From NCBI GenBank assembly GCA_002271215.1, contig CP018628.1:2542001-2606000 (forward strand): a DNA stretch of 64,000 nucleotides. The letters are read 5' to 3'. A program made the translations under genes and the position numbers. Below, one piece after another: positions 16,082 to 24,610 of the stretch. The notes under the pieces were generated by a model. The model saw nothing but the letters and a program-made list of their open reading frames with translations. It had not been told where the DNA came from and made no database searches. Origin of the DNA: Lelliottia jeotgali. Its GTDB lineage: Bacteria; Pseudomonadota; Gammaproteobacteria; Enterobacterales; Enterobacteriaceae. Positions within the stretch are counted from its first letter, which is position 1; each line of letters opens with the position of its first letter.

Positions 16082-17269
16082 TTACGCCGCTTTAACCCGC
16101 ACACCCATCAACACAATCACCATAGCGCTGACCAGCAATAATCCGCTTCCGGCGAAGACGCCGCTGGCACCGTTGAGGTCAAATATCGCTCCACCGCCTG
16201 CGGCACCCGCACCGATGGCGAACTGAATGGACGCCACCAGCAGACCGCCCGCGCTTTCGGCTTCGTCCGGTACCGTCGTCGCCAGCCAGGTTGACCAGCC
16301 GACTGGCACCAGGCCGAAGGCAAAGCCCCATAGCGCCACCAACAGACCGTCCAGCATTGCCAGGTGGCCGAACGCCACCATCATGAGTGCAAGGACTCCC
16401 ATCGCAAACGGCACCAGTGCCAGCGTCAGACGTAAATTGCGCGCCAGCAGATGGCCGGCAATCGAGGTACCGACAAAATTGGCGAGCCCAAACCCGAGCA
16501 GAATCAACGAAATGCTCTCGACGCTCGCCTGGCCGACGGTTTCGAGGAAGGGGCGCAGGTAGGTGAAGAAGGCAAAGTGGCCGCTAAAAATAAGCACCGT
16601 TGCCAGCAGTCCGCCAATCATCCCCGGACGGCGGAGTACGCGCAGCAAGGTTCCCAGGCTGCCGCTACTTTCCGGTTTCATTGACGGGAGGACCCACAGC
16701 TGCCAGAGCAGCGCCACGATGCTCGGCAAAATGCACAGGATAAAGACATTGCGCCAGCCGATCAGGCTGCCGAGATAGCTGCCAAGCGGCGCGGCGACGA
16801 CGGTTGCGATCGACACGCTGGAGAAGATGATCGCCAACGCTTTAGGCACTTTATCGGCAGGCACCAGGCGCATCGCCGTGGCGGTCGACATCGCCCAAAA
16901 TCCACCGATAGCGATGCCCAACAGTAAGCGTCCCATCAGCAGCACCTGTAAATTAGGTGCGAAGGCCACCAGCAGGCTGGAAATAATCTGCAGCACGGAG
17001 AAAAACATCAGCACCCAGCGGCGGTCGATGCTTTTAGTGGCGGAGGTGATGAGCAGCCCGGTCACCAGCGCGACCAGCGCAGTCGCGGTTACCGCCTGTC
17101 CGGCCATCCCCTCACTGACGCCAAGACTGGCGGCCATCGGTGTTAACAAACTGGCGGGTAAAAACTCCGCCGTGATCAGGCCAAATACCCCCAGTCCCAG
17201 TGAATAGACCGCGCGCCAGGCGGGTTTGGCGGGCGCTATGGCCTCGCTTGCCGCGATACTTGAATTCAT
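16082..17269 (-). CDS. DHA1-family MFS exporter, NepI/YdhP-like
   Basis: A 395-residue, 12-helix drug:H+ antiporter-1 family protein. The region EFLPASLLTPMAASLGVSEG and GGFWAMSTATAMRLVP resemble the purine ribonucleoside exporter NepI, but identity is far from complete. It is read divergently from a cupin-AraC regulator 116 bp away, the usual layout for an exporter and its activator. ATG 17269 has GGAGAG upstream; a longer frame to 17356 would cross the shared promoter. Confidence 0.85.
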   Translation of the reverse strand: MNSSIAASEAIAPAKPAWRAVYSLGLGVFGLITAEFLPASLLTPMAASLGVSEGMAGQAVTATALVALVTGLLITSATKSIDRRWVLMFFSVLQIISSLLVAFAPNLQVLLMGRLLLGIAIGGFWAMSTATAMRLVPADKVPKALAIIFSSVSIATVVAAPLGSYLGSLIGWRNVFILCILPSIVALLWQLWVLPSMKPESSGSLGTLLRVLRRPGMIGGLLATVLIFSGHFAFFTYLRPFLETVGQASVESISLILLGFGLANFVGTSIAGHLLARNLRLTLALVPFAMGVLALMMVAFGHLAMLDGLLVALWGFAFGLVPVGWSTWLATTVPDEAESAGGLLVASIQFAIGAGAAGGGAIFDLNGASGVFAGSGLLLVSAMVIVLMGVRVKAA

Positions 17270-17333
17270 CTGTTGCTCTCCAGTTAGAAAAATGTGACAA
17301 ACATCGCAAAAGCATAGAGTGTTCCCCGTGGAC

Positions 17334-17351
17334 GATCTATGACATATAATC
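17334..17351. promoter_or_regulatory. Promoter region with imperfect palindrome between exporter and AraC gene
   Basis: GATCTATGACATATAATC is an imperfect dyad in the 116-bp divergent gap. It contains a TATAAT at 17345-17350 that could be the -10 of the AraC-family gene. Binding by that regulator is inferred only from position. Confidence 0.35.
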
Positions 17352-17385
17352 TTCACTTATTGATAATTCGTCCGGAGTTGTGCCG

Positions 17386-18342
17386 ATGCCCGTTCAGTCG
17401 CCCGATTTAATCAGTGAGCTTTTGCGTGGGATGCGCCTCTCCGGAGTGAAATATCGCCGGATAGAAGCCAGCGCACCCTTTGGCGTGGCATTCAGCCAGG
17501 CACCCGGCAAGGCGCAATTTCATTTCGTCAGTCACGGCTCGGCGGTGCTACGCATGGAGAGCGGCGCAACTTTTCATCTCAACAGCGGCGATGCGCTGTT
17601 TATCCCCAACGGCAATGCCCACGCTCTGTTATCGGACGAAAATGCCAGCGTCACACCGATACAGGCCTTTCCCAGCGAGCCGATTTGCAACTCCGTCTGC
17701 GCCATCACCTGTGAGCCGTGCCCGGAAAGCGAGCACACGGTAATATTCAGTGGATGTATGGATTTCGAACTGGGGGGGATGCAGCCGCTGATCAAAGCGA
17801 TGCCGGAAGTGATGATGGTGAGCCGTCTGATGTCGACCTGGCCGGAGATCCACCCGCTGCTGGCGGCGATGGAGCGCGAGTCTATGACCCGTCAAGTCGG
17901 GTTCGCCGGGATTTTGGCGCGGCTTGCCGACGTTGTCGCGGCGCTGATCGTACGCGGTTGGGTTGAAGCGGGCTGCGGTAAAGCCACGGGCTGGGTACAG
18001 GTGTTACGCGATCCGCGCCTAAGCCGTGCGATTTACGCCATGCATCAGCAGCCAGGTGTGAACTGGAGCGTGGCAGAGCTTGCCAAAGAGGCTGGTACGT
18101 CGCGTTCAGTGTTTGCTGAGCGCTTTTTGTCGGCGACCGGCACGACGCCAGCGAAATATTTGAGTGAACTGCGGATGCGCCTGGCGATTCAGTACATTCG
18201 TCACGAACATCAGGCGATTGAAACGGTGGCGTTACGTCTGGGATATGGATCGTTGGCGGCGTTTAGCCGGGCGTTTAAACGTATTGTCGGCCATGCGCCG
18301 GGCACGCTGCGGGAAACCAGCCAGACCCCCGAAGAGGTCTGA
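17386..18342 (+). CDS. AraC-family regulator with cupin domain and Cys cluster
   Basis: A 318-residue regulator of the cupin_6 plus AraC type (RclR-like layout). The N-terminal beta-barrel includes FHLNSGDALFIPNG. It then has an unusual run of four cysteines (101, 105, 109, 112 in CNSVCAITCEPC). The C-terminal helix-turn-helix pair is LAKEAGTSRSVFAERF and VALRLGYGSLAAFSRAF. Cysteines in RclR sense reactive chlorine, so a redox or metal sensing role is plausible here but unproven. ATG 17386 has GGAG 8 bp upstream; GTG at 17380 is too close. The divergent exporter is the likely target. Confidence 0.87.
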   Translation: MPVQSPDLISELLRGMRLSGVKYRRIEASAPFGVAFSQAPGKAQFHFVSHGSAVLRMESGATFHLNSGDALFIPNGNAHALLSDENASVTPIQAFPSEPICNSVCAITCEPCPESEHTVIFSGCMDFELGGMQPLIKAMPEVMMVSRLMSTWPEIHPLLAAMERESMTRQVGFAGILARLADVVAALIVRGWVEAGCGKATGWVQVLRDPRLSRAIYAMHQQPGVNWSVAELAKEAGTSRSVFAERFLSATGTTPAKYLSELRMRLAIQYIRHEHQAIETVALRLGYGSLAAFSRAFKRIVGHAPGTLRETSQTPEEV

Positions 18343-18352
18343 CTGGCGCGAG

Positions 18353-19735
18353 TTAGAAGTAATATTTGAAGCGGACGCGGCCGCCATAGCGGTCGTCGTT
18401 ATTGCCGTCGCCGTCGTTCGGGTGCGCCTCTACCCAGGAAGCATAAGCCCCAAGATAGATATTAAAGTTCTTCATTTTCATCACGTTCGGGATGAGATAC
18501 GACGCGTGAATAGTGTGGATATCGTAATCGCCCGGATCGGTTATCCAGCAGTCGTCATCGCAGTTATCGAACACATTTGCTGAGTTGAATTTATCCACCT
18601 CGTTGTGGGCGTAGATGTAACCCAGCTCGACGTTGTGCCACAGGGCGTTGGTCCCGGCAGTGAAGTCGGTTTCATCCGTGGCGTCCATATAGGCGGTGTT
18701 GAGATTCACGACCACCCCGTTTTCAGGATCGGTTTTTTGCCCGTTCCAGGTCAGTGTAAAACCGTAGCCGGTGCGGTCTGACTGATCGACCCACTGCCCG
18801 GACGCGTCGCGATAGCCGTAGGCGTTGTTGACGAGGTTACTCTCCATCGCCACCGCCGTGGAAAGGCGTCCGCTCTGCCAGGAAATGACCGGACGCACGT
18901 ACGCCACGTTTTTATCGTTATCAAGATCGACACCGTGATACTGCTTATCGACGAACAGCGTGCTGCCGTTTTCCAGCAGCGTGTTGACCTCGAAATACCA
19001 GTTATCAAGCGTTTTACTCATCAGGAAATTACCGCCGCTGTCGCTACGGCCCCGTCCTTCTTTCATCATGTAGATATAACCGTAGCCGTCGCTATACAGA
19101 TCGTTCGCGGTATTTCCGGAGTACTCGATAAAGGTATCCTGGTTAAGCGGGAACATATCATAGGCTTCAAAGCGCCCCACTTTGACCTTCCAGTTATTTT
19201 CGTTGCCGAAGAAAAATATGGCATCATCGAGATTCATTTTACCGCCAAGGTCCGCCAATGGCTGAACTGAGAATCCGGCAAAATTACCGCCATCCATACG
19301 ACGATAACCGTCGAAACCTAATAAGATGCGGCCATTAATATCCCAGCGCTCATTATTTCCTGATGCCCAGTCCTTATTCGCACTTGTTTTTATCGATGTT
19401 AATGCTCCGGTTCGGCTCGCAGCATCCATATTAAATTCGACGTCGCCATACATTTTAATATCACCGTACCCCGATAGCGTCAGCTTCGGTAATGCGGATG
19501 CAGTGACTGGCTCGGCGGATTCCACCGTGACGGAGGGTTGGCTTTTTGCCGCCAGCGTCTGGTGCTGCTGGAGTTGTTCAATTTGAGCTTCGGCTTTCTC
19601 TGCCCGATTTTCCGCCTTTTCCAGACGCGCTTCGAGTTGTGCCAGTTTGTCTTCCAGACTCGGCGTGTTGTGTGCGGCGTAGGCTCCGCCAAAACAGAGT
19701 GTACTGACGGCTAAAGCAATAAACTTTATTCTCAT
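18353..19735 (-). CDS. Carbohydrate-selective outer membrane porin
   Basis: A 460-residue protein. A signal peptide (MRIKFIALAVSTLCFGGAYA) is followed by a periplasmic coiled coil at about residues 27-58 (LEDKLAQLEARLEKAENRAEK), as in ScrY/RafY-type sugar porins. A beta-barrel begins near LTLSGYGDIKMY and ends in Phe (RFKYYF), the outer-membrane insertion signal. A CDDDC motif lies in a probable loop. It is divergent from treA, suggesting entry of trehalose or another oligosaccharide. It ends 10 bp from the convergent AraC gene. ScrY, RafY or BglH relatives cannot be told apart by eye. Confidence 0.83.
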   Translation of the reverse strand: MRIKFIALAVSTLCFGGAYAAHNTPSLEDKLAQLEARLEKAENRAEKAEAQIEQLQQHQTLAAKSQPSVTVESAEPVTASALPKLTLSGYGDIKMYGDVEFNMDAASRTGALTSIKTSANKDWASGNNERWDINGRILLGFDGYRRMDGGNFAGFSVQPLADLGGKMNLDDAIFFFGNENNWKVKVGRFEAYDMFPLNQDTFIEYSGNTANDLYSDGYGYIYMMKEGRGRSDSGGNFLMSKTLDNWYFEVNTLLENGSTLFVDKQYHGVDLDNDKNVAYVRPVISWQSGRLSTAVAMESNLVNNAYGYRDASGQWVDQSDRTGYGFTLTWNGQKTDPENGVVVNLNTAYMDATDETDFTAGTNALWHNVELGYIYAHNEVDKFNSANVFDNCDDDCWITDPGDYDIHTIHASYLIPNVMKMKNFNIYLGAYASWVEAHPNDGDGNNDDRYGGRVRFKYYF

Positions 19736-20109
19736 GGATTCCTTCCTGATAATTATGACGACCAATAAAAAGCAATATTTCGCCTAATCATCGACTTGTA
19801 ATCCATTACGTTTTTTCATCACATAGTTATGTTTTTTAATTTATGTGATCGCGGAGCGTGAAACAGATATATTTGCACCCACATCGCGCGTGTTCGATCA
19901 CAATTATAATTACGGCAACACGTAACCACCAAATAACATATTCAACAATTCGACTTATTATTGATTAATTATAGATTGGGTAAATGCCTTATTATCCCGC
20001 CAGGTTCTGGCAGGTAAAAAATCTGGTTTTGCGCAAAACGGGATATCCGACACACGAAAACCGTCAGATTCGTCTAAGGTTTTCAGGTGGATAAAAAGGA
20101 GAAAAACCA
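19736..20109. promoter_or_regulatory. Divergent porin-treA control region
   Basis: This AT-rich 374-bp gap holds both promoters. A perfect 8-bp inverted repeat, ATCACATA (19818-19825) and TATGTGAT (19842-19849), with a 16-bp spacer lies nearer the porin. Its halves contain TCACA and TGTGA but are outward-facing, so this is not a standard CRP site. AAGGAG just before 20110 serves treA. No other gene was seen. Confidence 0.45.
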
Positions 20110-21789
20110 ATGACGAGACCCGAAATACGCCCGCTCGCGCTGCGCGTGGCGTTAGGAGGCGCACTGATGAGTGTCGCCGCACTGAGCTTCGCAGACACCT
20201 TACCTCCCATGCAGAAACAGTCGCCGGATATCCTGCTCGGCCCGCTGTTTAGCGACGTACAAAGTGCCAAATTATTCCCCGATCAAAAAACCTTCGCCGA
20301 CGCGGTGCCCAAAAGCGATCCGCTGATGATCCTCGCGGATTACCGGATGCAGCATCAGCAACGCGGCTTTGATCTGCGCCACTTCGTTGATATGAATTTT
20401 ACCCTGCCAGCTGAAGGCGAAAAATATGTCCCTCCTGCCGGGCAGAATTTACGTGAACATATTGACGGCTTATGGCCTGTTTTAACCCGCACTACCGACA
20501 AAGCTGATAAATGGGATTCCCTGCTGCCGCTACCCAAGCCTTATGTCGTGCCGGGCGGGCGTTTCCGCGAGGTCTATTATTGGGATAGCTATTTCACCAT
20601 GCTCGGACTTGCCGAGAGCGATCACTGGGACAAAATCAGCGATATGGTGGCGAACTTCGGCTATGAGCTGGACAATTTCGGTCATATTCCCAACGGCAAT
20701 CGCAGCTACTACCTGAGCCGTTCGCAGCCACCGTTCTTCGCGCTGATGGTCGAACTGCTGGCGACGCACGATAAAGACGCGCTGAAAACTTACCTGCCGC
20801 AGATGGAAAAAGAGTACACCTACTGGATGGAAGGCGTGGAGACGCTGCAGCCGGGCCAGGCCAATAAACGGGTGGTGAAACTGGACGATGGCTCCGTTCT
20901 GAACCGCTACTGGGACGATCGCGATACTCCGCGCCCTGAATCCTGGCTCGATGACGTAACCACCGCCAAAAATAACCCGAACCGCCCGGCAACCGAAATC
21001 TACCGAGACTTACGTTCTGCTGCCGCCTCCGGCTGGGACTTTAGCTCGCGCTGGATGGACGATCCGCAAAAACTTGGCACTATTCGCACCACCAGCATCG
21101 TGCCGGTCGATCTCAACACCCTGTTGTTCAAAATGGAAAAACTGCTCGCTAAAGCCAGCCAGGAAGCGGGCGATACTGAGCGCGCGAACCGCTATGAAAC
21201 GCTGGCAAATGCGCGACAAAAAGCGATTGAGAGTCACTTGTGGAATGAAAAAGAGGGCTGGTACGCCGATTACGATCTGAAAAGCAAAAAGGTGCGTAAT
21301 CAGCTGACCGCCGCAGCCCTGTTCCCGTTGTACGTGAATGTCGCGTCAAAAGAGCGGGCGGATAAAGTCGCCCGTGCCACCGCTTCTCGCCTGCTGAAAC
21401 CGGGTGGCGTGTCTACCACCACCATCAACAGCGGGCAACAATGGGATGCCCCGAACGGCTGGGCACCGTTGCAATGGGTGGCCGCCGAGGGGCTGCAAAA
21501 CTACGGTCATAAGAAAGTGGCGATGGACGTCACCTGGCGTTTCCTGACCAACGTGCAGCACACCTACGATCGCGAGCAGAAACTGGTGGAGAAATATGAC
21601 GTGTCGACCACCGGTACCGGCGGAGGCGGAGGGGAATACCCACTGCAGGACGGTTTTGGCTGGACCAACGGGGTGACGCTGAAGATGCTGGACCTGGTGT
21701 GCCCGAAAGAGAAACCGTGCGACAGTCTTCCTGCGACGCAGCCGGCGGCGAATGATGATGTGGCGCCGCAGAAGAGTGCGGCGCAGTAG
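20110..21789 (+). CDS. treA: Periplasmic trehalase
   Basis: A 559-residue glycoside hydrolase family 37 enzyme, close to E. coli TreA in length and sequence. It has an N-terminal signal peptide ending near LSFA/D, family signature 1 [14 protein letters not shown] and signature 2 [10 protein letters not shown], and a glycine run [11 protein letters not shown]. It splits trehalose into two glucose units in the periplasm, allowing growth on trehalose at high osmolarity. AAGGAG is well spaced from ATG 20110. Pairing with the divergent sugar porin suggests an outer-membrane-to-periplasm trehalose route. Confidence 0.97.
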   Translation: MTRPEIRPLALRVALGGALMSVAALSFADTLPPMQKQSPDILLGPLFSDVQSAKLFPDQKTFADAVPKSDPLMILADYRMQHQQRGFDLRHFVDMNFTLPAEGEKYVPPAGQNLREHIDGLWPVLTRTTDKADKWDSLLPLPKPYVVPGGRFREVYYWDSYFTMLGLAESDHWDKISDMVANFGYELDNFGHIPNGNRSYYLSRSQPPFFALMVELLATHDKDALKTYLPQMEKEYTYWMEGVETLQPGQANKRVVKLDDGSVLNRYWDDRDTPRPESWLDDVTTAKNNPNRPATEIYRDLRSAAASGWDFSSRWMDDPQKLGTIRTTSIVPVDLNTLLFKMEKLLAKASQEAGDTERANRYETLANARQKAIESHLWNEKEGWYADYDLKSKKVRNQLTAAALFPLYVNVASKERADKVARATASRLLKPGGVSTTTINSGQQWDAPNGWAPLQWVAAEGLQNYGHKKVAMDVTWRFLTNVQHTYDREQKLVEKYDVSTTGTGGGGGEYPLQDGFGWTNGVTLKMLDLVCPKEKPCDSLPATQPAANDDVAPQKSAAQ

Positions 21790-21798
21790 GATTGCGCG

Positions 21799-21920
21799 GT
21801 GCGGTCTGGTCCCCTCACCCCAGCCCTCTCCCACGGGGAGAGGGAGAAAAGCAAGCGAGTTCCCTCTCCCACAGGGAGAGGGTGGTCAAGTTCCCTCTCT
21901 CGTTGGGAGAGGGGTAAGGC
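21799..21920. repeat. Triple CCCTCTCCC hairpin repeat after treA
   Basis: A GGTCTGGT..CCCTCACCCC..GCCCTCTCCC unit is followed by GGGAGAGGG, forming hairpin 1 (21824-21844). Two further similar hairpins lie at about 21862-21882 and 21893-21914. Related units occur at 28856-28901 and, inverted, at 34921-34967. The strongest match among the three loci is the first 46 bp. No T run follows, so this is a repeat rather than a simple terminator. Confidence 0.75.
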
Positions 21921-21932
21921 GTGATGCGCAAA

Positions 21933-24035
21933 TCAGAAGCTATAACTCGCCCCTACCTGCACCGTGCGGTCGCGCCCAATCCAGCAGTTTGTCGCGTCGT
22001 AGCAGGTAAACGTCTCTTTGTTAGTGATGTTCTGCGCGCTGGCTTTCAGGGTCAGCCCTGCCAGTGACGGCATGATTTCACCCATCTGATAAGACGCGGC
22101 CAGGTCATACTGCGTGGTGCCGCCCAATTTGCCCCGATCGTTGGTCGGCGCAATTTCCATCGGTCCGGTATAACGCGCTCCGGCTCCCAGGTTTAGCCCT
22201 TTCAGCGGCGTGCTGTCGAAGGTGTAGTCGCCCCACAGGTTAAAGGCGTTTTCCGGCACCTGCGTCGGGCGTTTGCCTTTGTACTTCTCGTCTTCGGTGT
22301 TGATCGCGTGGGTGTAGGCGTAGTTAGCGATCAGCGTCAGGTTATCGGTCGGACGGCTGATGGCCGACAACTCTGCCCCTTTCGATTCCACTTCACCGGT
22401 CTGGCGATAGTTGAGGAAGCCCGGATCGGTAGTGACCACGTTTTTCTGGCGAATGTTAAATACCGACGCAGTAAAGGTGGTGGCGTACTCTTCCAGCAGG
22501 TATTTCACCCCGCCCTCAACCTGTTTGCTGGTGGTCGGTTTGACGTCTTTGGCGGTCAGCGTGCCCTGCGGTGATACCGGCGCAAAGCCTTCGGAGTAGC
22601 TGATAAACGGTGAAATGCCGTTTTCGAAAGCATACAGCGCCCCCAGACGTTTGGTCACGCGGTCCTGCGACACCCACGCTTTATCGCCATTTTGCAGATA
22701 ATCGGTGGTGACTGAACGGTAGTCGTCGTAGCGCAGACTGCCGAGCAAGTTCAGGCCGCCGAATTCAATCTGATCCTGCAGGTAGTAACCGTTTTGCTGA
22801 TAGCTCAGGCGGTTTTTCTGCGCGGTATACAGACCGAGCGAACCGTCGTTAACCTGTGAGTAGTCCGGGTCGCGCATATCGATGCCCGGCGTGTTCGACG
22901 CATAGCGATAGTGGAAGTGCGAGTTCAGTTTCTGGTAGTCAAACCCCGCCAGCAGATGATGTTTCCAGTCGCCCAGTTCCAGCGTTTTGGTAACCTGGTT
23001 ATCGATATTAACACTTTGCAGATCTTCATCGGTGGTGTAGGCAAAACGGTTCAGTTCATAGACCTGGGCGCCCGGGCCAGTGGAGTAGATGCTGCGCTGA
23101 TGGGTGTCCACATCAAAATAACGCGCTTTTTGATTGAAGCCCCAGCCGCTGTCAAACTGATGTTCAAAGCTGTAGCCCAGCATCCACTGACGCTGTTTGA
23201 ATCCGCTCCACTCGTCGCCCGCGTAGTCGCGTCGATCGGCGTATTTGGAACGCAGATAAGAGAGCGGCAGCGGGTTAGATGGCGTCAGGCTTGGGGAATT
23301 TTGCGCCAGCGCGTCGATCGTCAGACGCGTTTTATTATCGGGCTGCCAGGTGACGGACGGGGCCACCAGATAGTTTTCTGTGCGCGTGGTATGCGGCTGG
23401 TCGTCGCCCTCCGTCGCTTTACCCAGCAGGCGGTAGTTCCAGTCGCTGTCGGCGATTTGCCCGGTAGAGTCGAGAGTCCCCTCTTTCAGATTACGCGTCC
23501 CGGTATTGAAACCCACTTCCGTCTTCGCCGCTTTTTGCGGCTTTTTGCCCTGAATATTCACCAGCCCGCCCGGCGAGCCGCCGCCGTAGAGCACGGAGGC
23601 CGGACCTTTCAAAATATCGACGCTCTCAATTAGCAGCGGGTCGATGCGCGCTTTGGTGTTTCCAGTGACGTTGTAGGGCAGTTGCAGTCCGTTGTAATAC
23701 TCCTGCTCAACGGTGAAACCGCGAATTTTATATTCACTCATATAAGAGGTGTTGCCGCGCACTTCCGTCGACACGCCCGGCGCATAGCGCAGGATTTCGT
23801 TGACCGAACTGGCGTGACGCTGTTCGATCTCGGTAGCGGAAATGGTGTTGATGACCTGCGGGGTTTTACTCTCGGCCACCGCTGATTTGGTGGCGCTGTT
23901 GGTCCACTCTGGAAGCAGGCTGTCCTGTTCTGCTCCGGTGACTACAAGGGTTGATTCTTCCGCAAACGCACAGGTTTGCAACGCCAGTGTAACGGCTCCT
24001 GCCAAAGCACATACTGCAAAACGCGAGGTGTTCAT
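21933..24035 (-). CDS. TonB-dependent hydroxamate-siderophore receptor
   Basis: A 700-residue outer membrane receptor. Signal peptide ends near CAFA; a TonB box ESTLVVTG follows; the plug holds RGFTVEQEYYNG and ILKGPASVLYGGGSPGG; the 22-strand barrel ends in Phe (QVGASYSF). The C-terminal disulfide-type CYDATNCW resembles FhuA/FoxA receptors for ferrichrome or ferrioxamine, hence the hydroxamate call. No siderophore synthesis or ABC transporter genes are nearby, so it should import foreign siderophores using transport genes elsewhere. A Fur box lies upstream. Confidence 0.9.
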   Translation of the reverse strand: MNTSRFAVCALAGAVTLALQTCAFAEESTLVVTGAEQDSLLPEWTNSATKSAVAESKTPQVINTISATEIEQRHASSVNEILRYAPGVSTEVRGNTSYMSEYKIRGFTVEQEYYNGLQLPYNVTGNTKARIDPLLIESVDILKGPASVLYGGGSPGGLVNIQGKKPQKAAKTEVGFNTGTRNLKEGTLDSTGQIADSDWNYRLLGKATEGDDQPHTTRTENYLVAPSVTWQPDNKTRLTIDALAQNSPSLTPSNPLPLSYLRSKYADRRDYAGDEWSGFKQRQWMLGYSFEHQFDSGWGFNQKARYFDVDTHQRSIYSTGPGAQVYELNRFAYTTDEDLQSVNIDNQVTKTLELGDWKHHLLAGFDYQKLNSHFHYRYASNTPGIDMRDPDYSQVNDGSLGLYTAQKNRLSYQQNGYYLQDQIEFGGLNLLGSLRYDDYRSVTTDYLQNGDKAWVSQDRVTKRLGALYAFENGISPFISYSEGFAPVSPQGTLTAKDVKPTTSKQVEGGVKYLLEEYATTFTASVFNIRQKNVVTTDPGFLNYRQTGEVESKGAELSAISRPTDNLTLIANYAYTHAINTEDEKYKGKRPTQVPENAFNLWGDYTFDSTPLKGLNLGAGARYTGPMEIAPTNDRGKLGGTTQYDLAASYQMGEIMPSLAGLTLKASAQNITNKETFTCYDATNCWIGRDRTVQVGASYSF

Positions 24036-24067
24036 ATTGTCGTCTTATTATTAGATGATACAAAGAA

Positions 24068-24087
24068 CGACAATTATTCTCATTTCG
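24068..24087 (-). promoter_or_regulatory. Fur box of the siderophore receptor
   Basis: On the minus strand TGAGAATAATTGTCG matches the 7-1-7 Fur pattern TGATAAT-N-ATTATCA at 11 of 14 positions, and a second overlapping register extends it to 24087. It lies about 33 bp before the receptor start codon, as expected for iron repression. Confidence 0.75.
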
Positions 24088-24109
24088 ATTAACAAAGCAA
24101 TATGAGAGC

Positions 24110-24141
24110 AAAAAAAACGGCCCTCGCAATGAGAGCCGTTT
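24110..24141 (-). terminator. Terminator of ymgE
   Basis: On the minus strand AACGGCTCTC pairs with GAGGGCCGTT across a short ATTGC loop and is followed by eight T. It lies 7 bp after the ymgE stop. Confidence 0.85.
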
Positions 24142-24147
24142 CGGTGT

Positions 24148-24402
24148 TTATGCCCGTCTGAGTAAGCGGAATATCGCCAGCACAACGATCGCGCCCACCA
24201 CAGCCACCAGGAAACTGTGCAGATTAAAGCCGCTAACGCTGCCACCGACGCCAAACATGGTCGCCAGCCAGCCACCGACAACTGCACCCACAACTCCAAG
24301 CACACAGGTCAGAATAAAGCCGCCACCATCACGTCCCGGCATAATGAATTTTGCGATAACGCCGGCGATAAGACCAAAGACAATCCAGGCGATGATACCC
24401 AT
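24148..24402 (-). CDS. ymgE: GlsB/YeaQ/YmgE-family small membrane protein
   Basis: An 84-residue protein with three predicted membrane helices and the family hallmark KFIMPGRDGGGF between helices 1 and 2. It is close to E. coli YmgE over its full length. It is called transglycosylase-associated, but its role is not established; relatives are general-stress inner membrane proteins. ATG 24402 was chosen because the protein then matches the family length; a frame to 24453 is unsupported. Confidence 0.93.
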   Translation of the reverse strand: MGIIAWIVFGLIAGVIAKFIMPGRDGGGFILTCVLGVVGAVVGGWLATMFGVGGSVSGFNLHSFLVAVVGAIVVLAIFRLLRRA

Positions 24403-24543
24403 AGCGATGCCCTCTTGCAGATGAAATGCATGCGCTGAAAATGTTTCGCGCAAGTGACTTAAGTATAGGTCACCGCGTTAAAAGCGTTTTTTTCTCACCG
24501 ACTTAATTACCTCTCATTTTTGAAAAAAAATCACCGGTTTGTA

Positions 24544-24570
24544 TTAAGTTCCGCGCGCCATTGCCGATAC
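24544..24570 (+). promoter_or_regulatory. Sigma-28 (FliA) promoter of ycgR
   Basis: TTAAGTTC, 11-bp spacer, then GCCGATAC. The consensus is TAAAGTTT-N11-GCCGATAA; 6 of 8 and 7 of 8 bases match. It lies 41 bp before the ycgR GTG start, which fits the known flagellar class III control of ycgR. Confidence 0.85.
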
Positions 24571-24610
24571 TTCAGGGACAGTCCGTCAGACAATCGAGGA
24601 GCCATTCGGC

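Noticed and set aside
15725..16226. Several overlapping short frames across the REP array
   Set aside because: They translate the repeat unit in successive frames and have no ribosome sites.
19841..19862. CRP site in the porin-treA gap
   Set aside because: Only single half-sites are present; the second half does not match at the required spacing.
21824..21914. Three hairpins after treA as an intrinsic terminator
   Set aside because: No T run follows on either strand, and the same hairpin recurs elsewhere as a repeat element.
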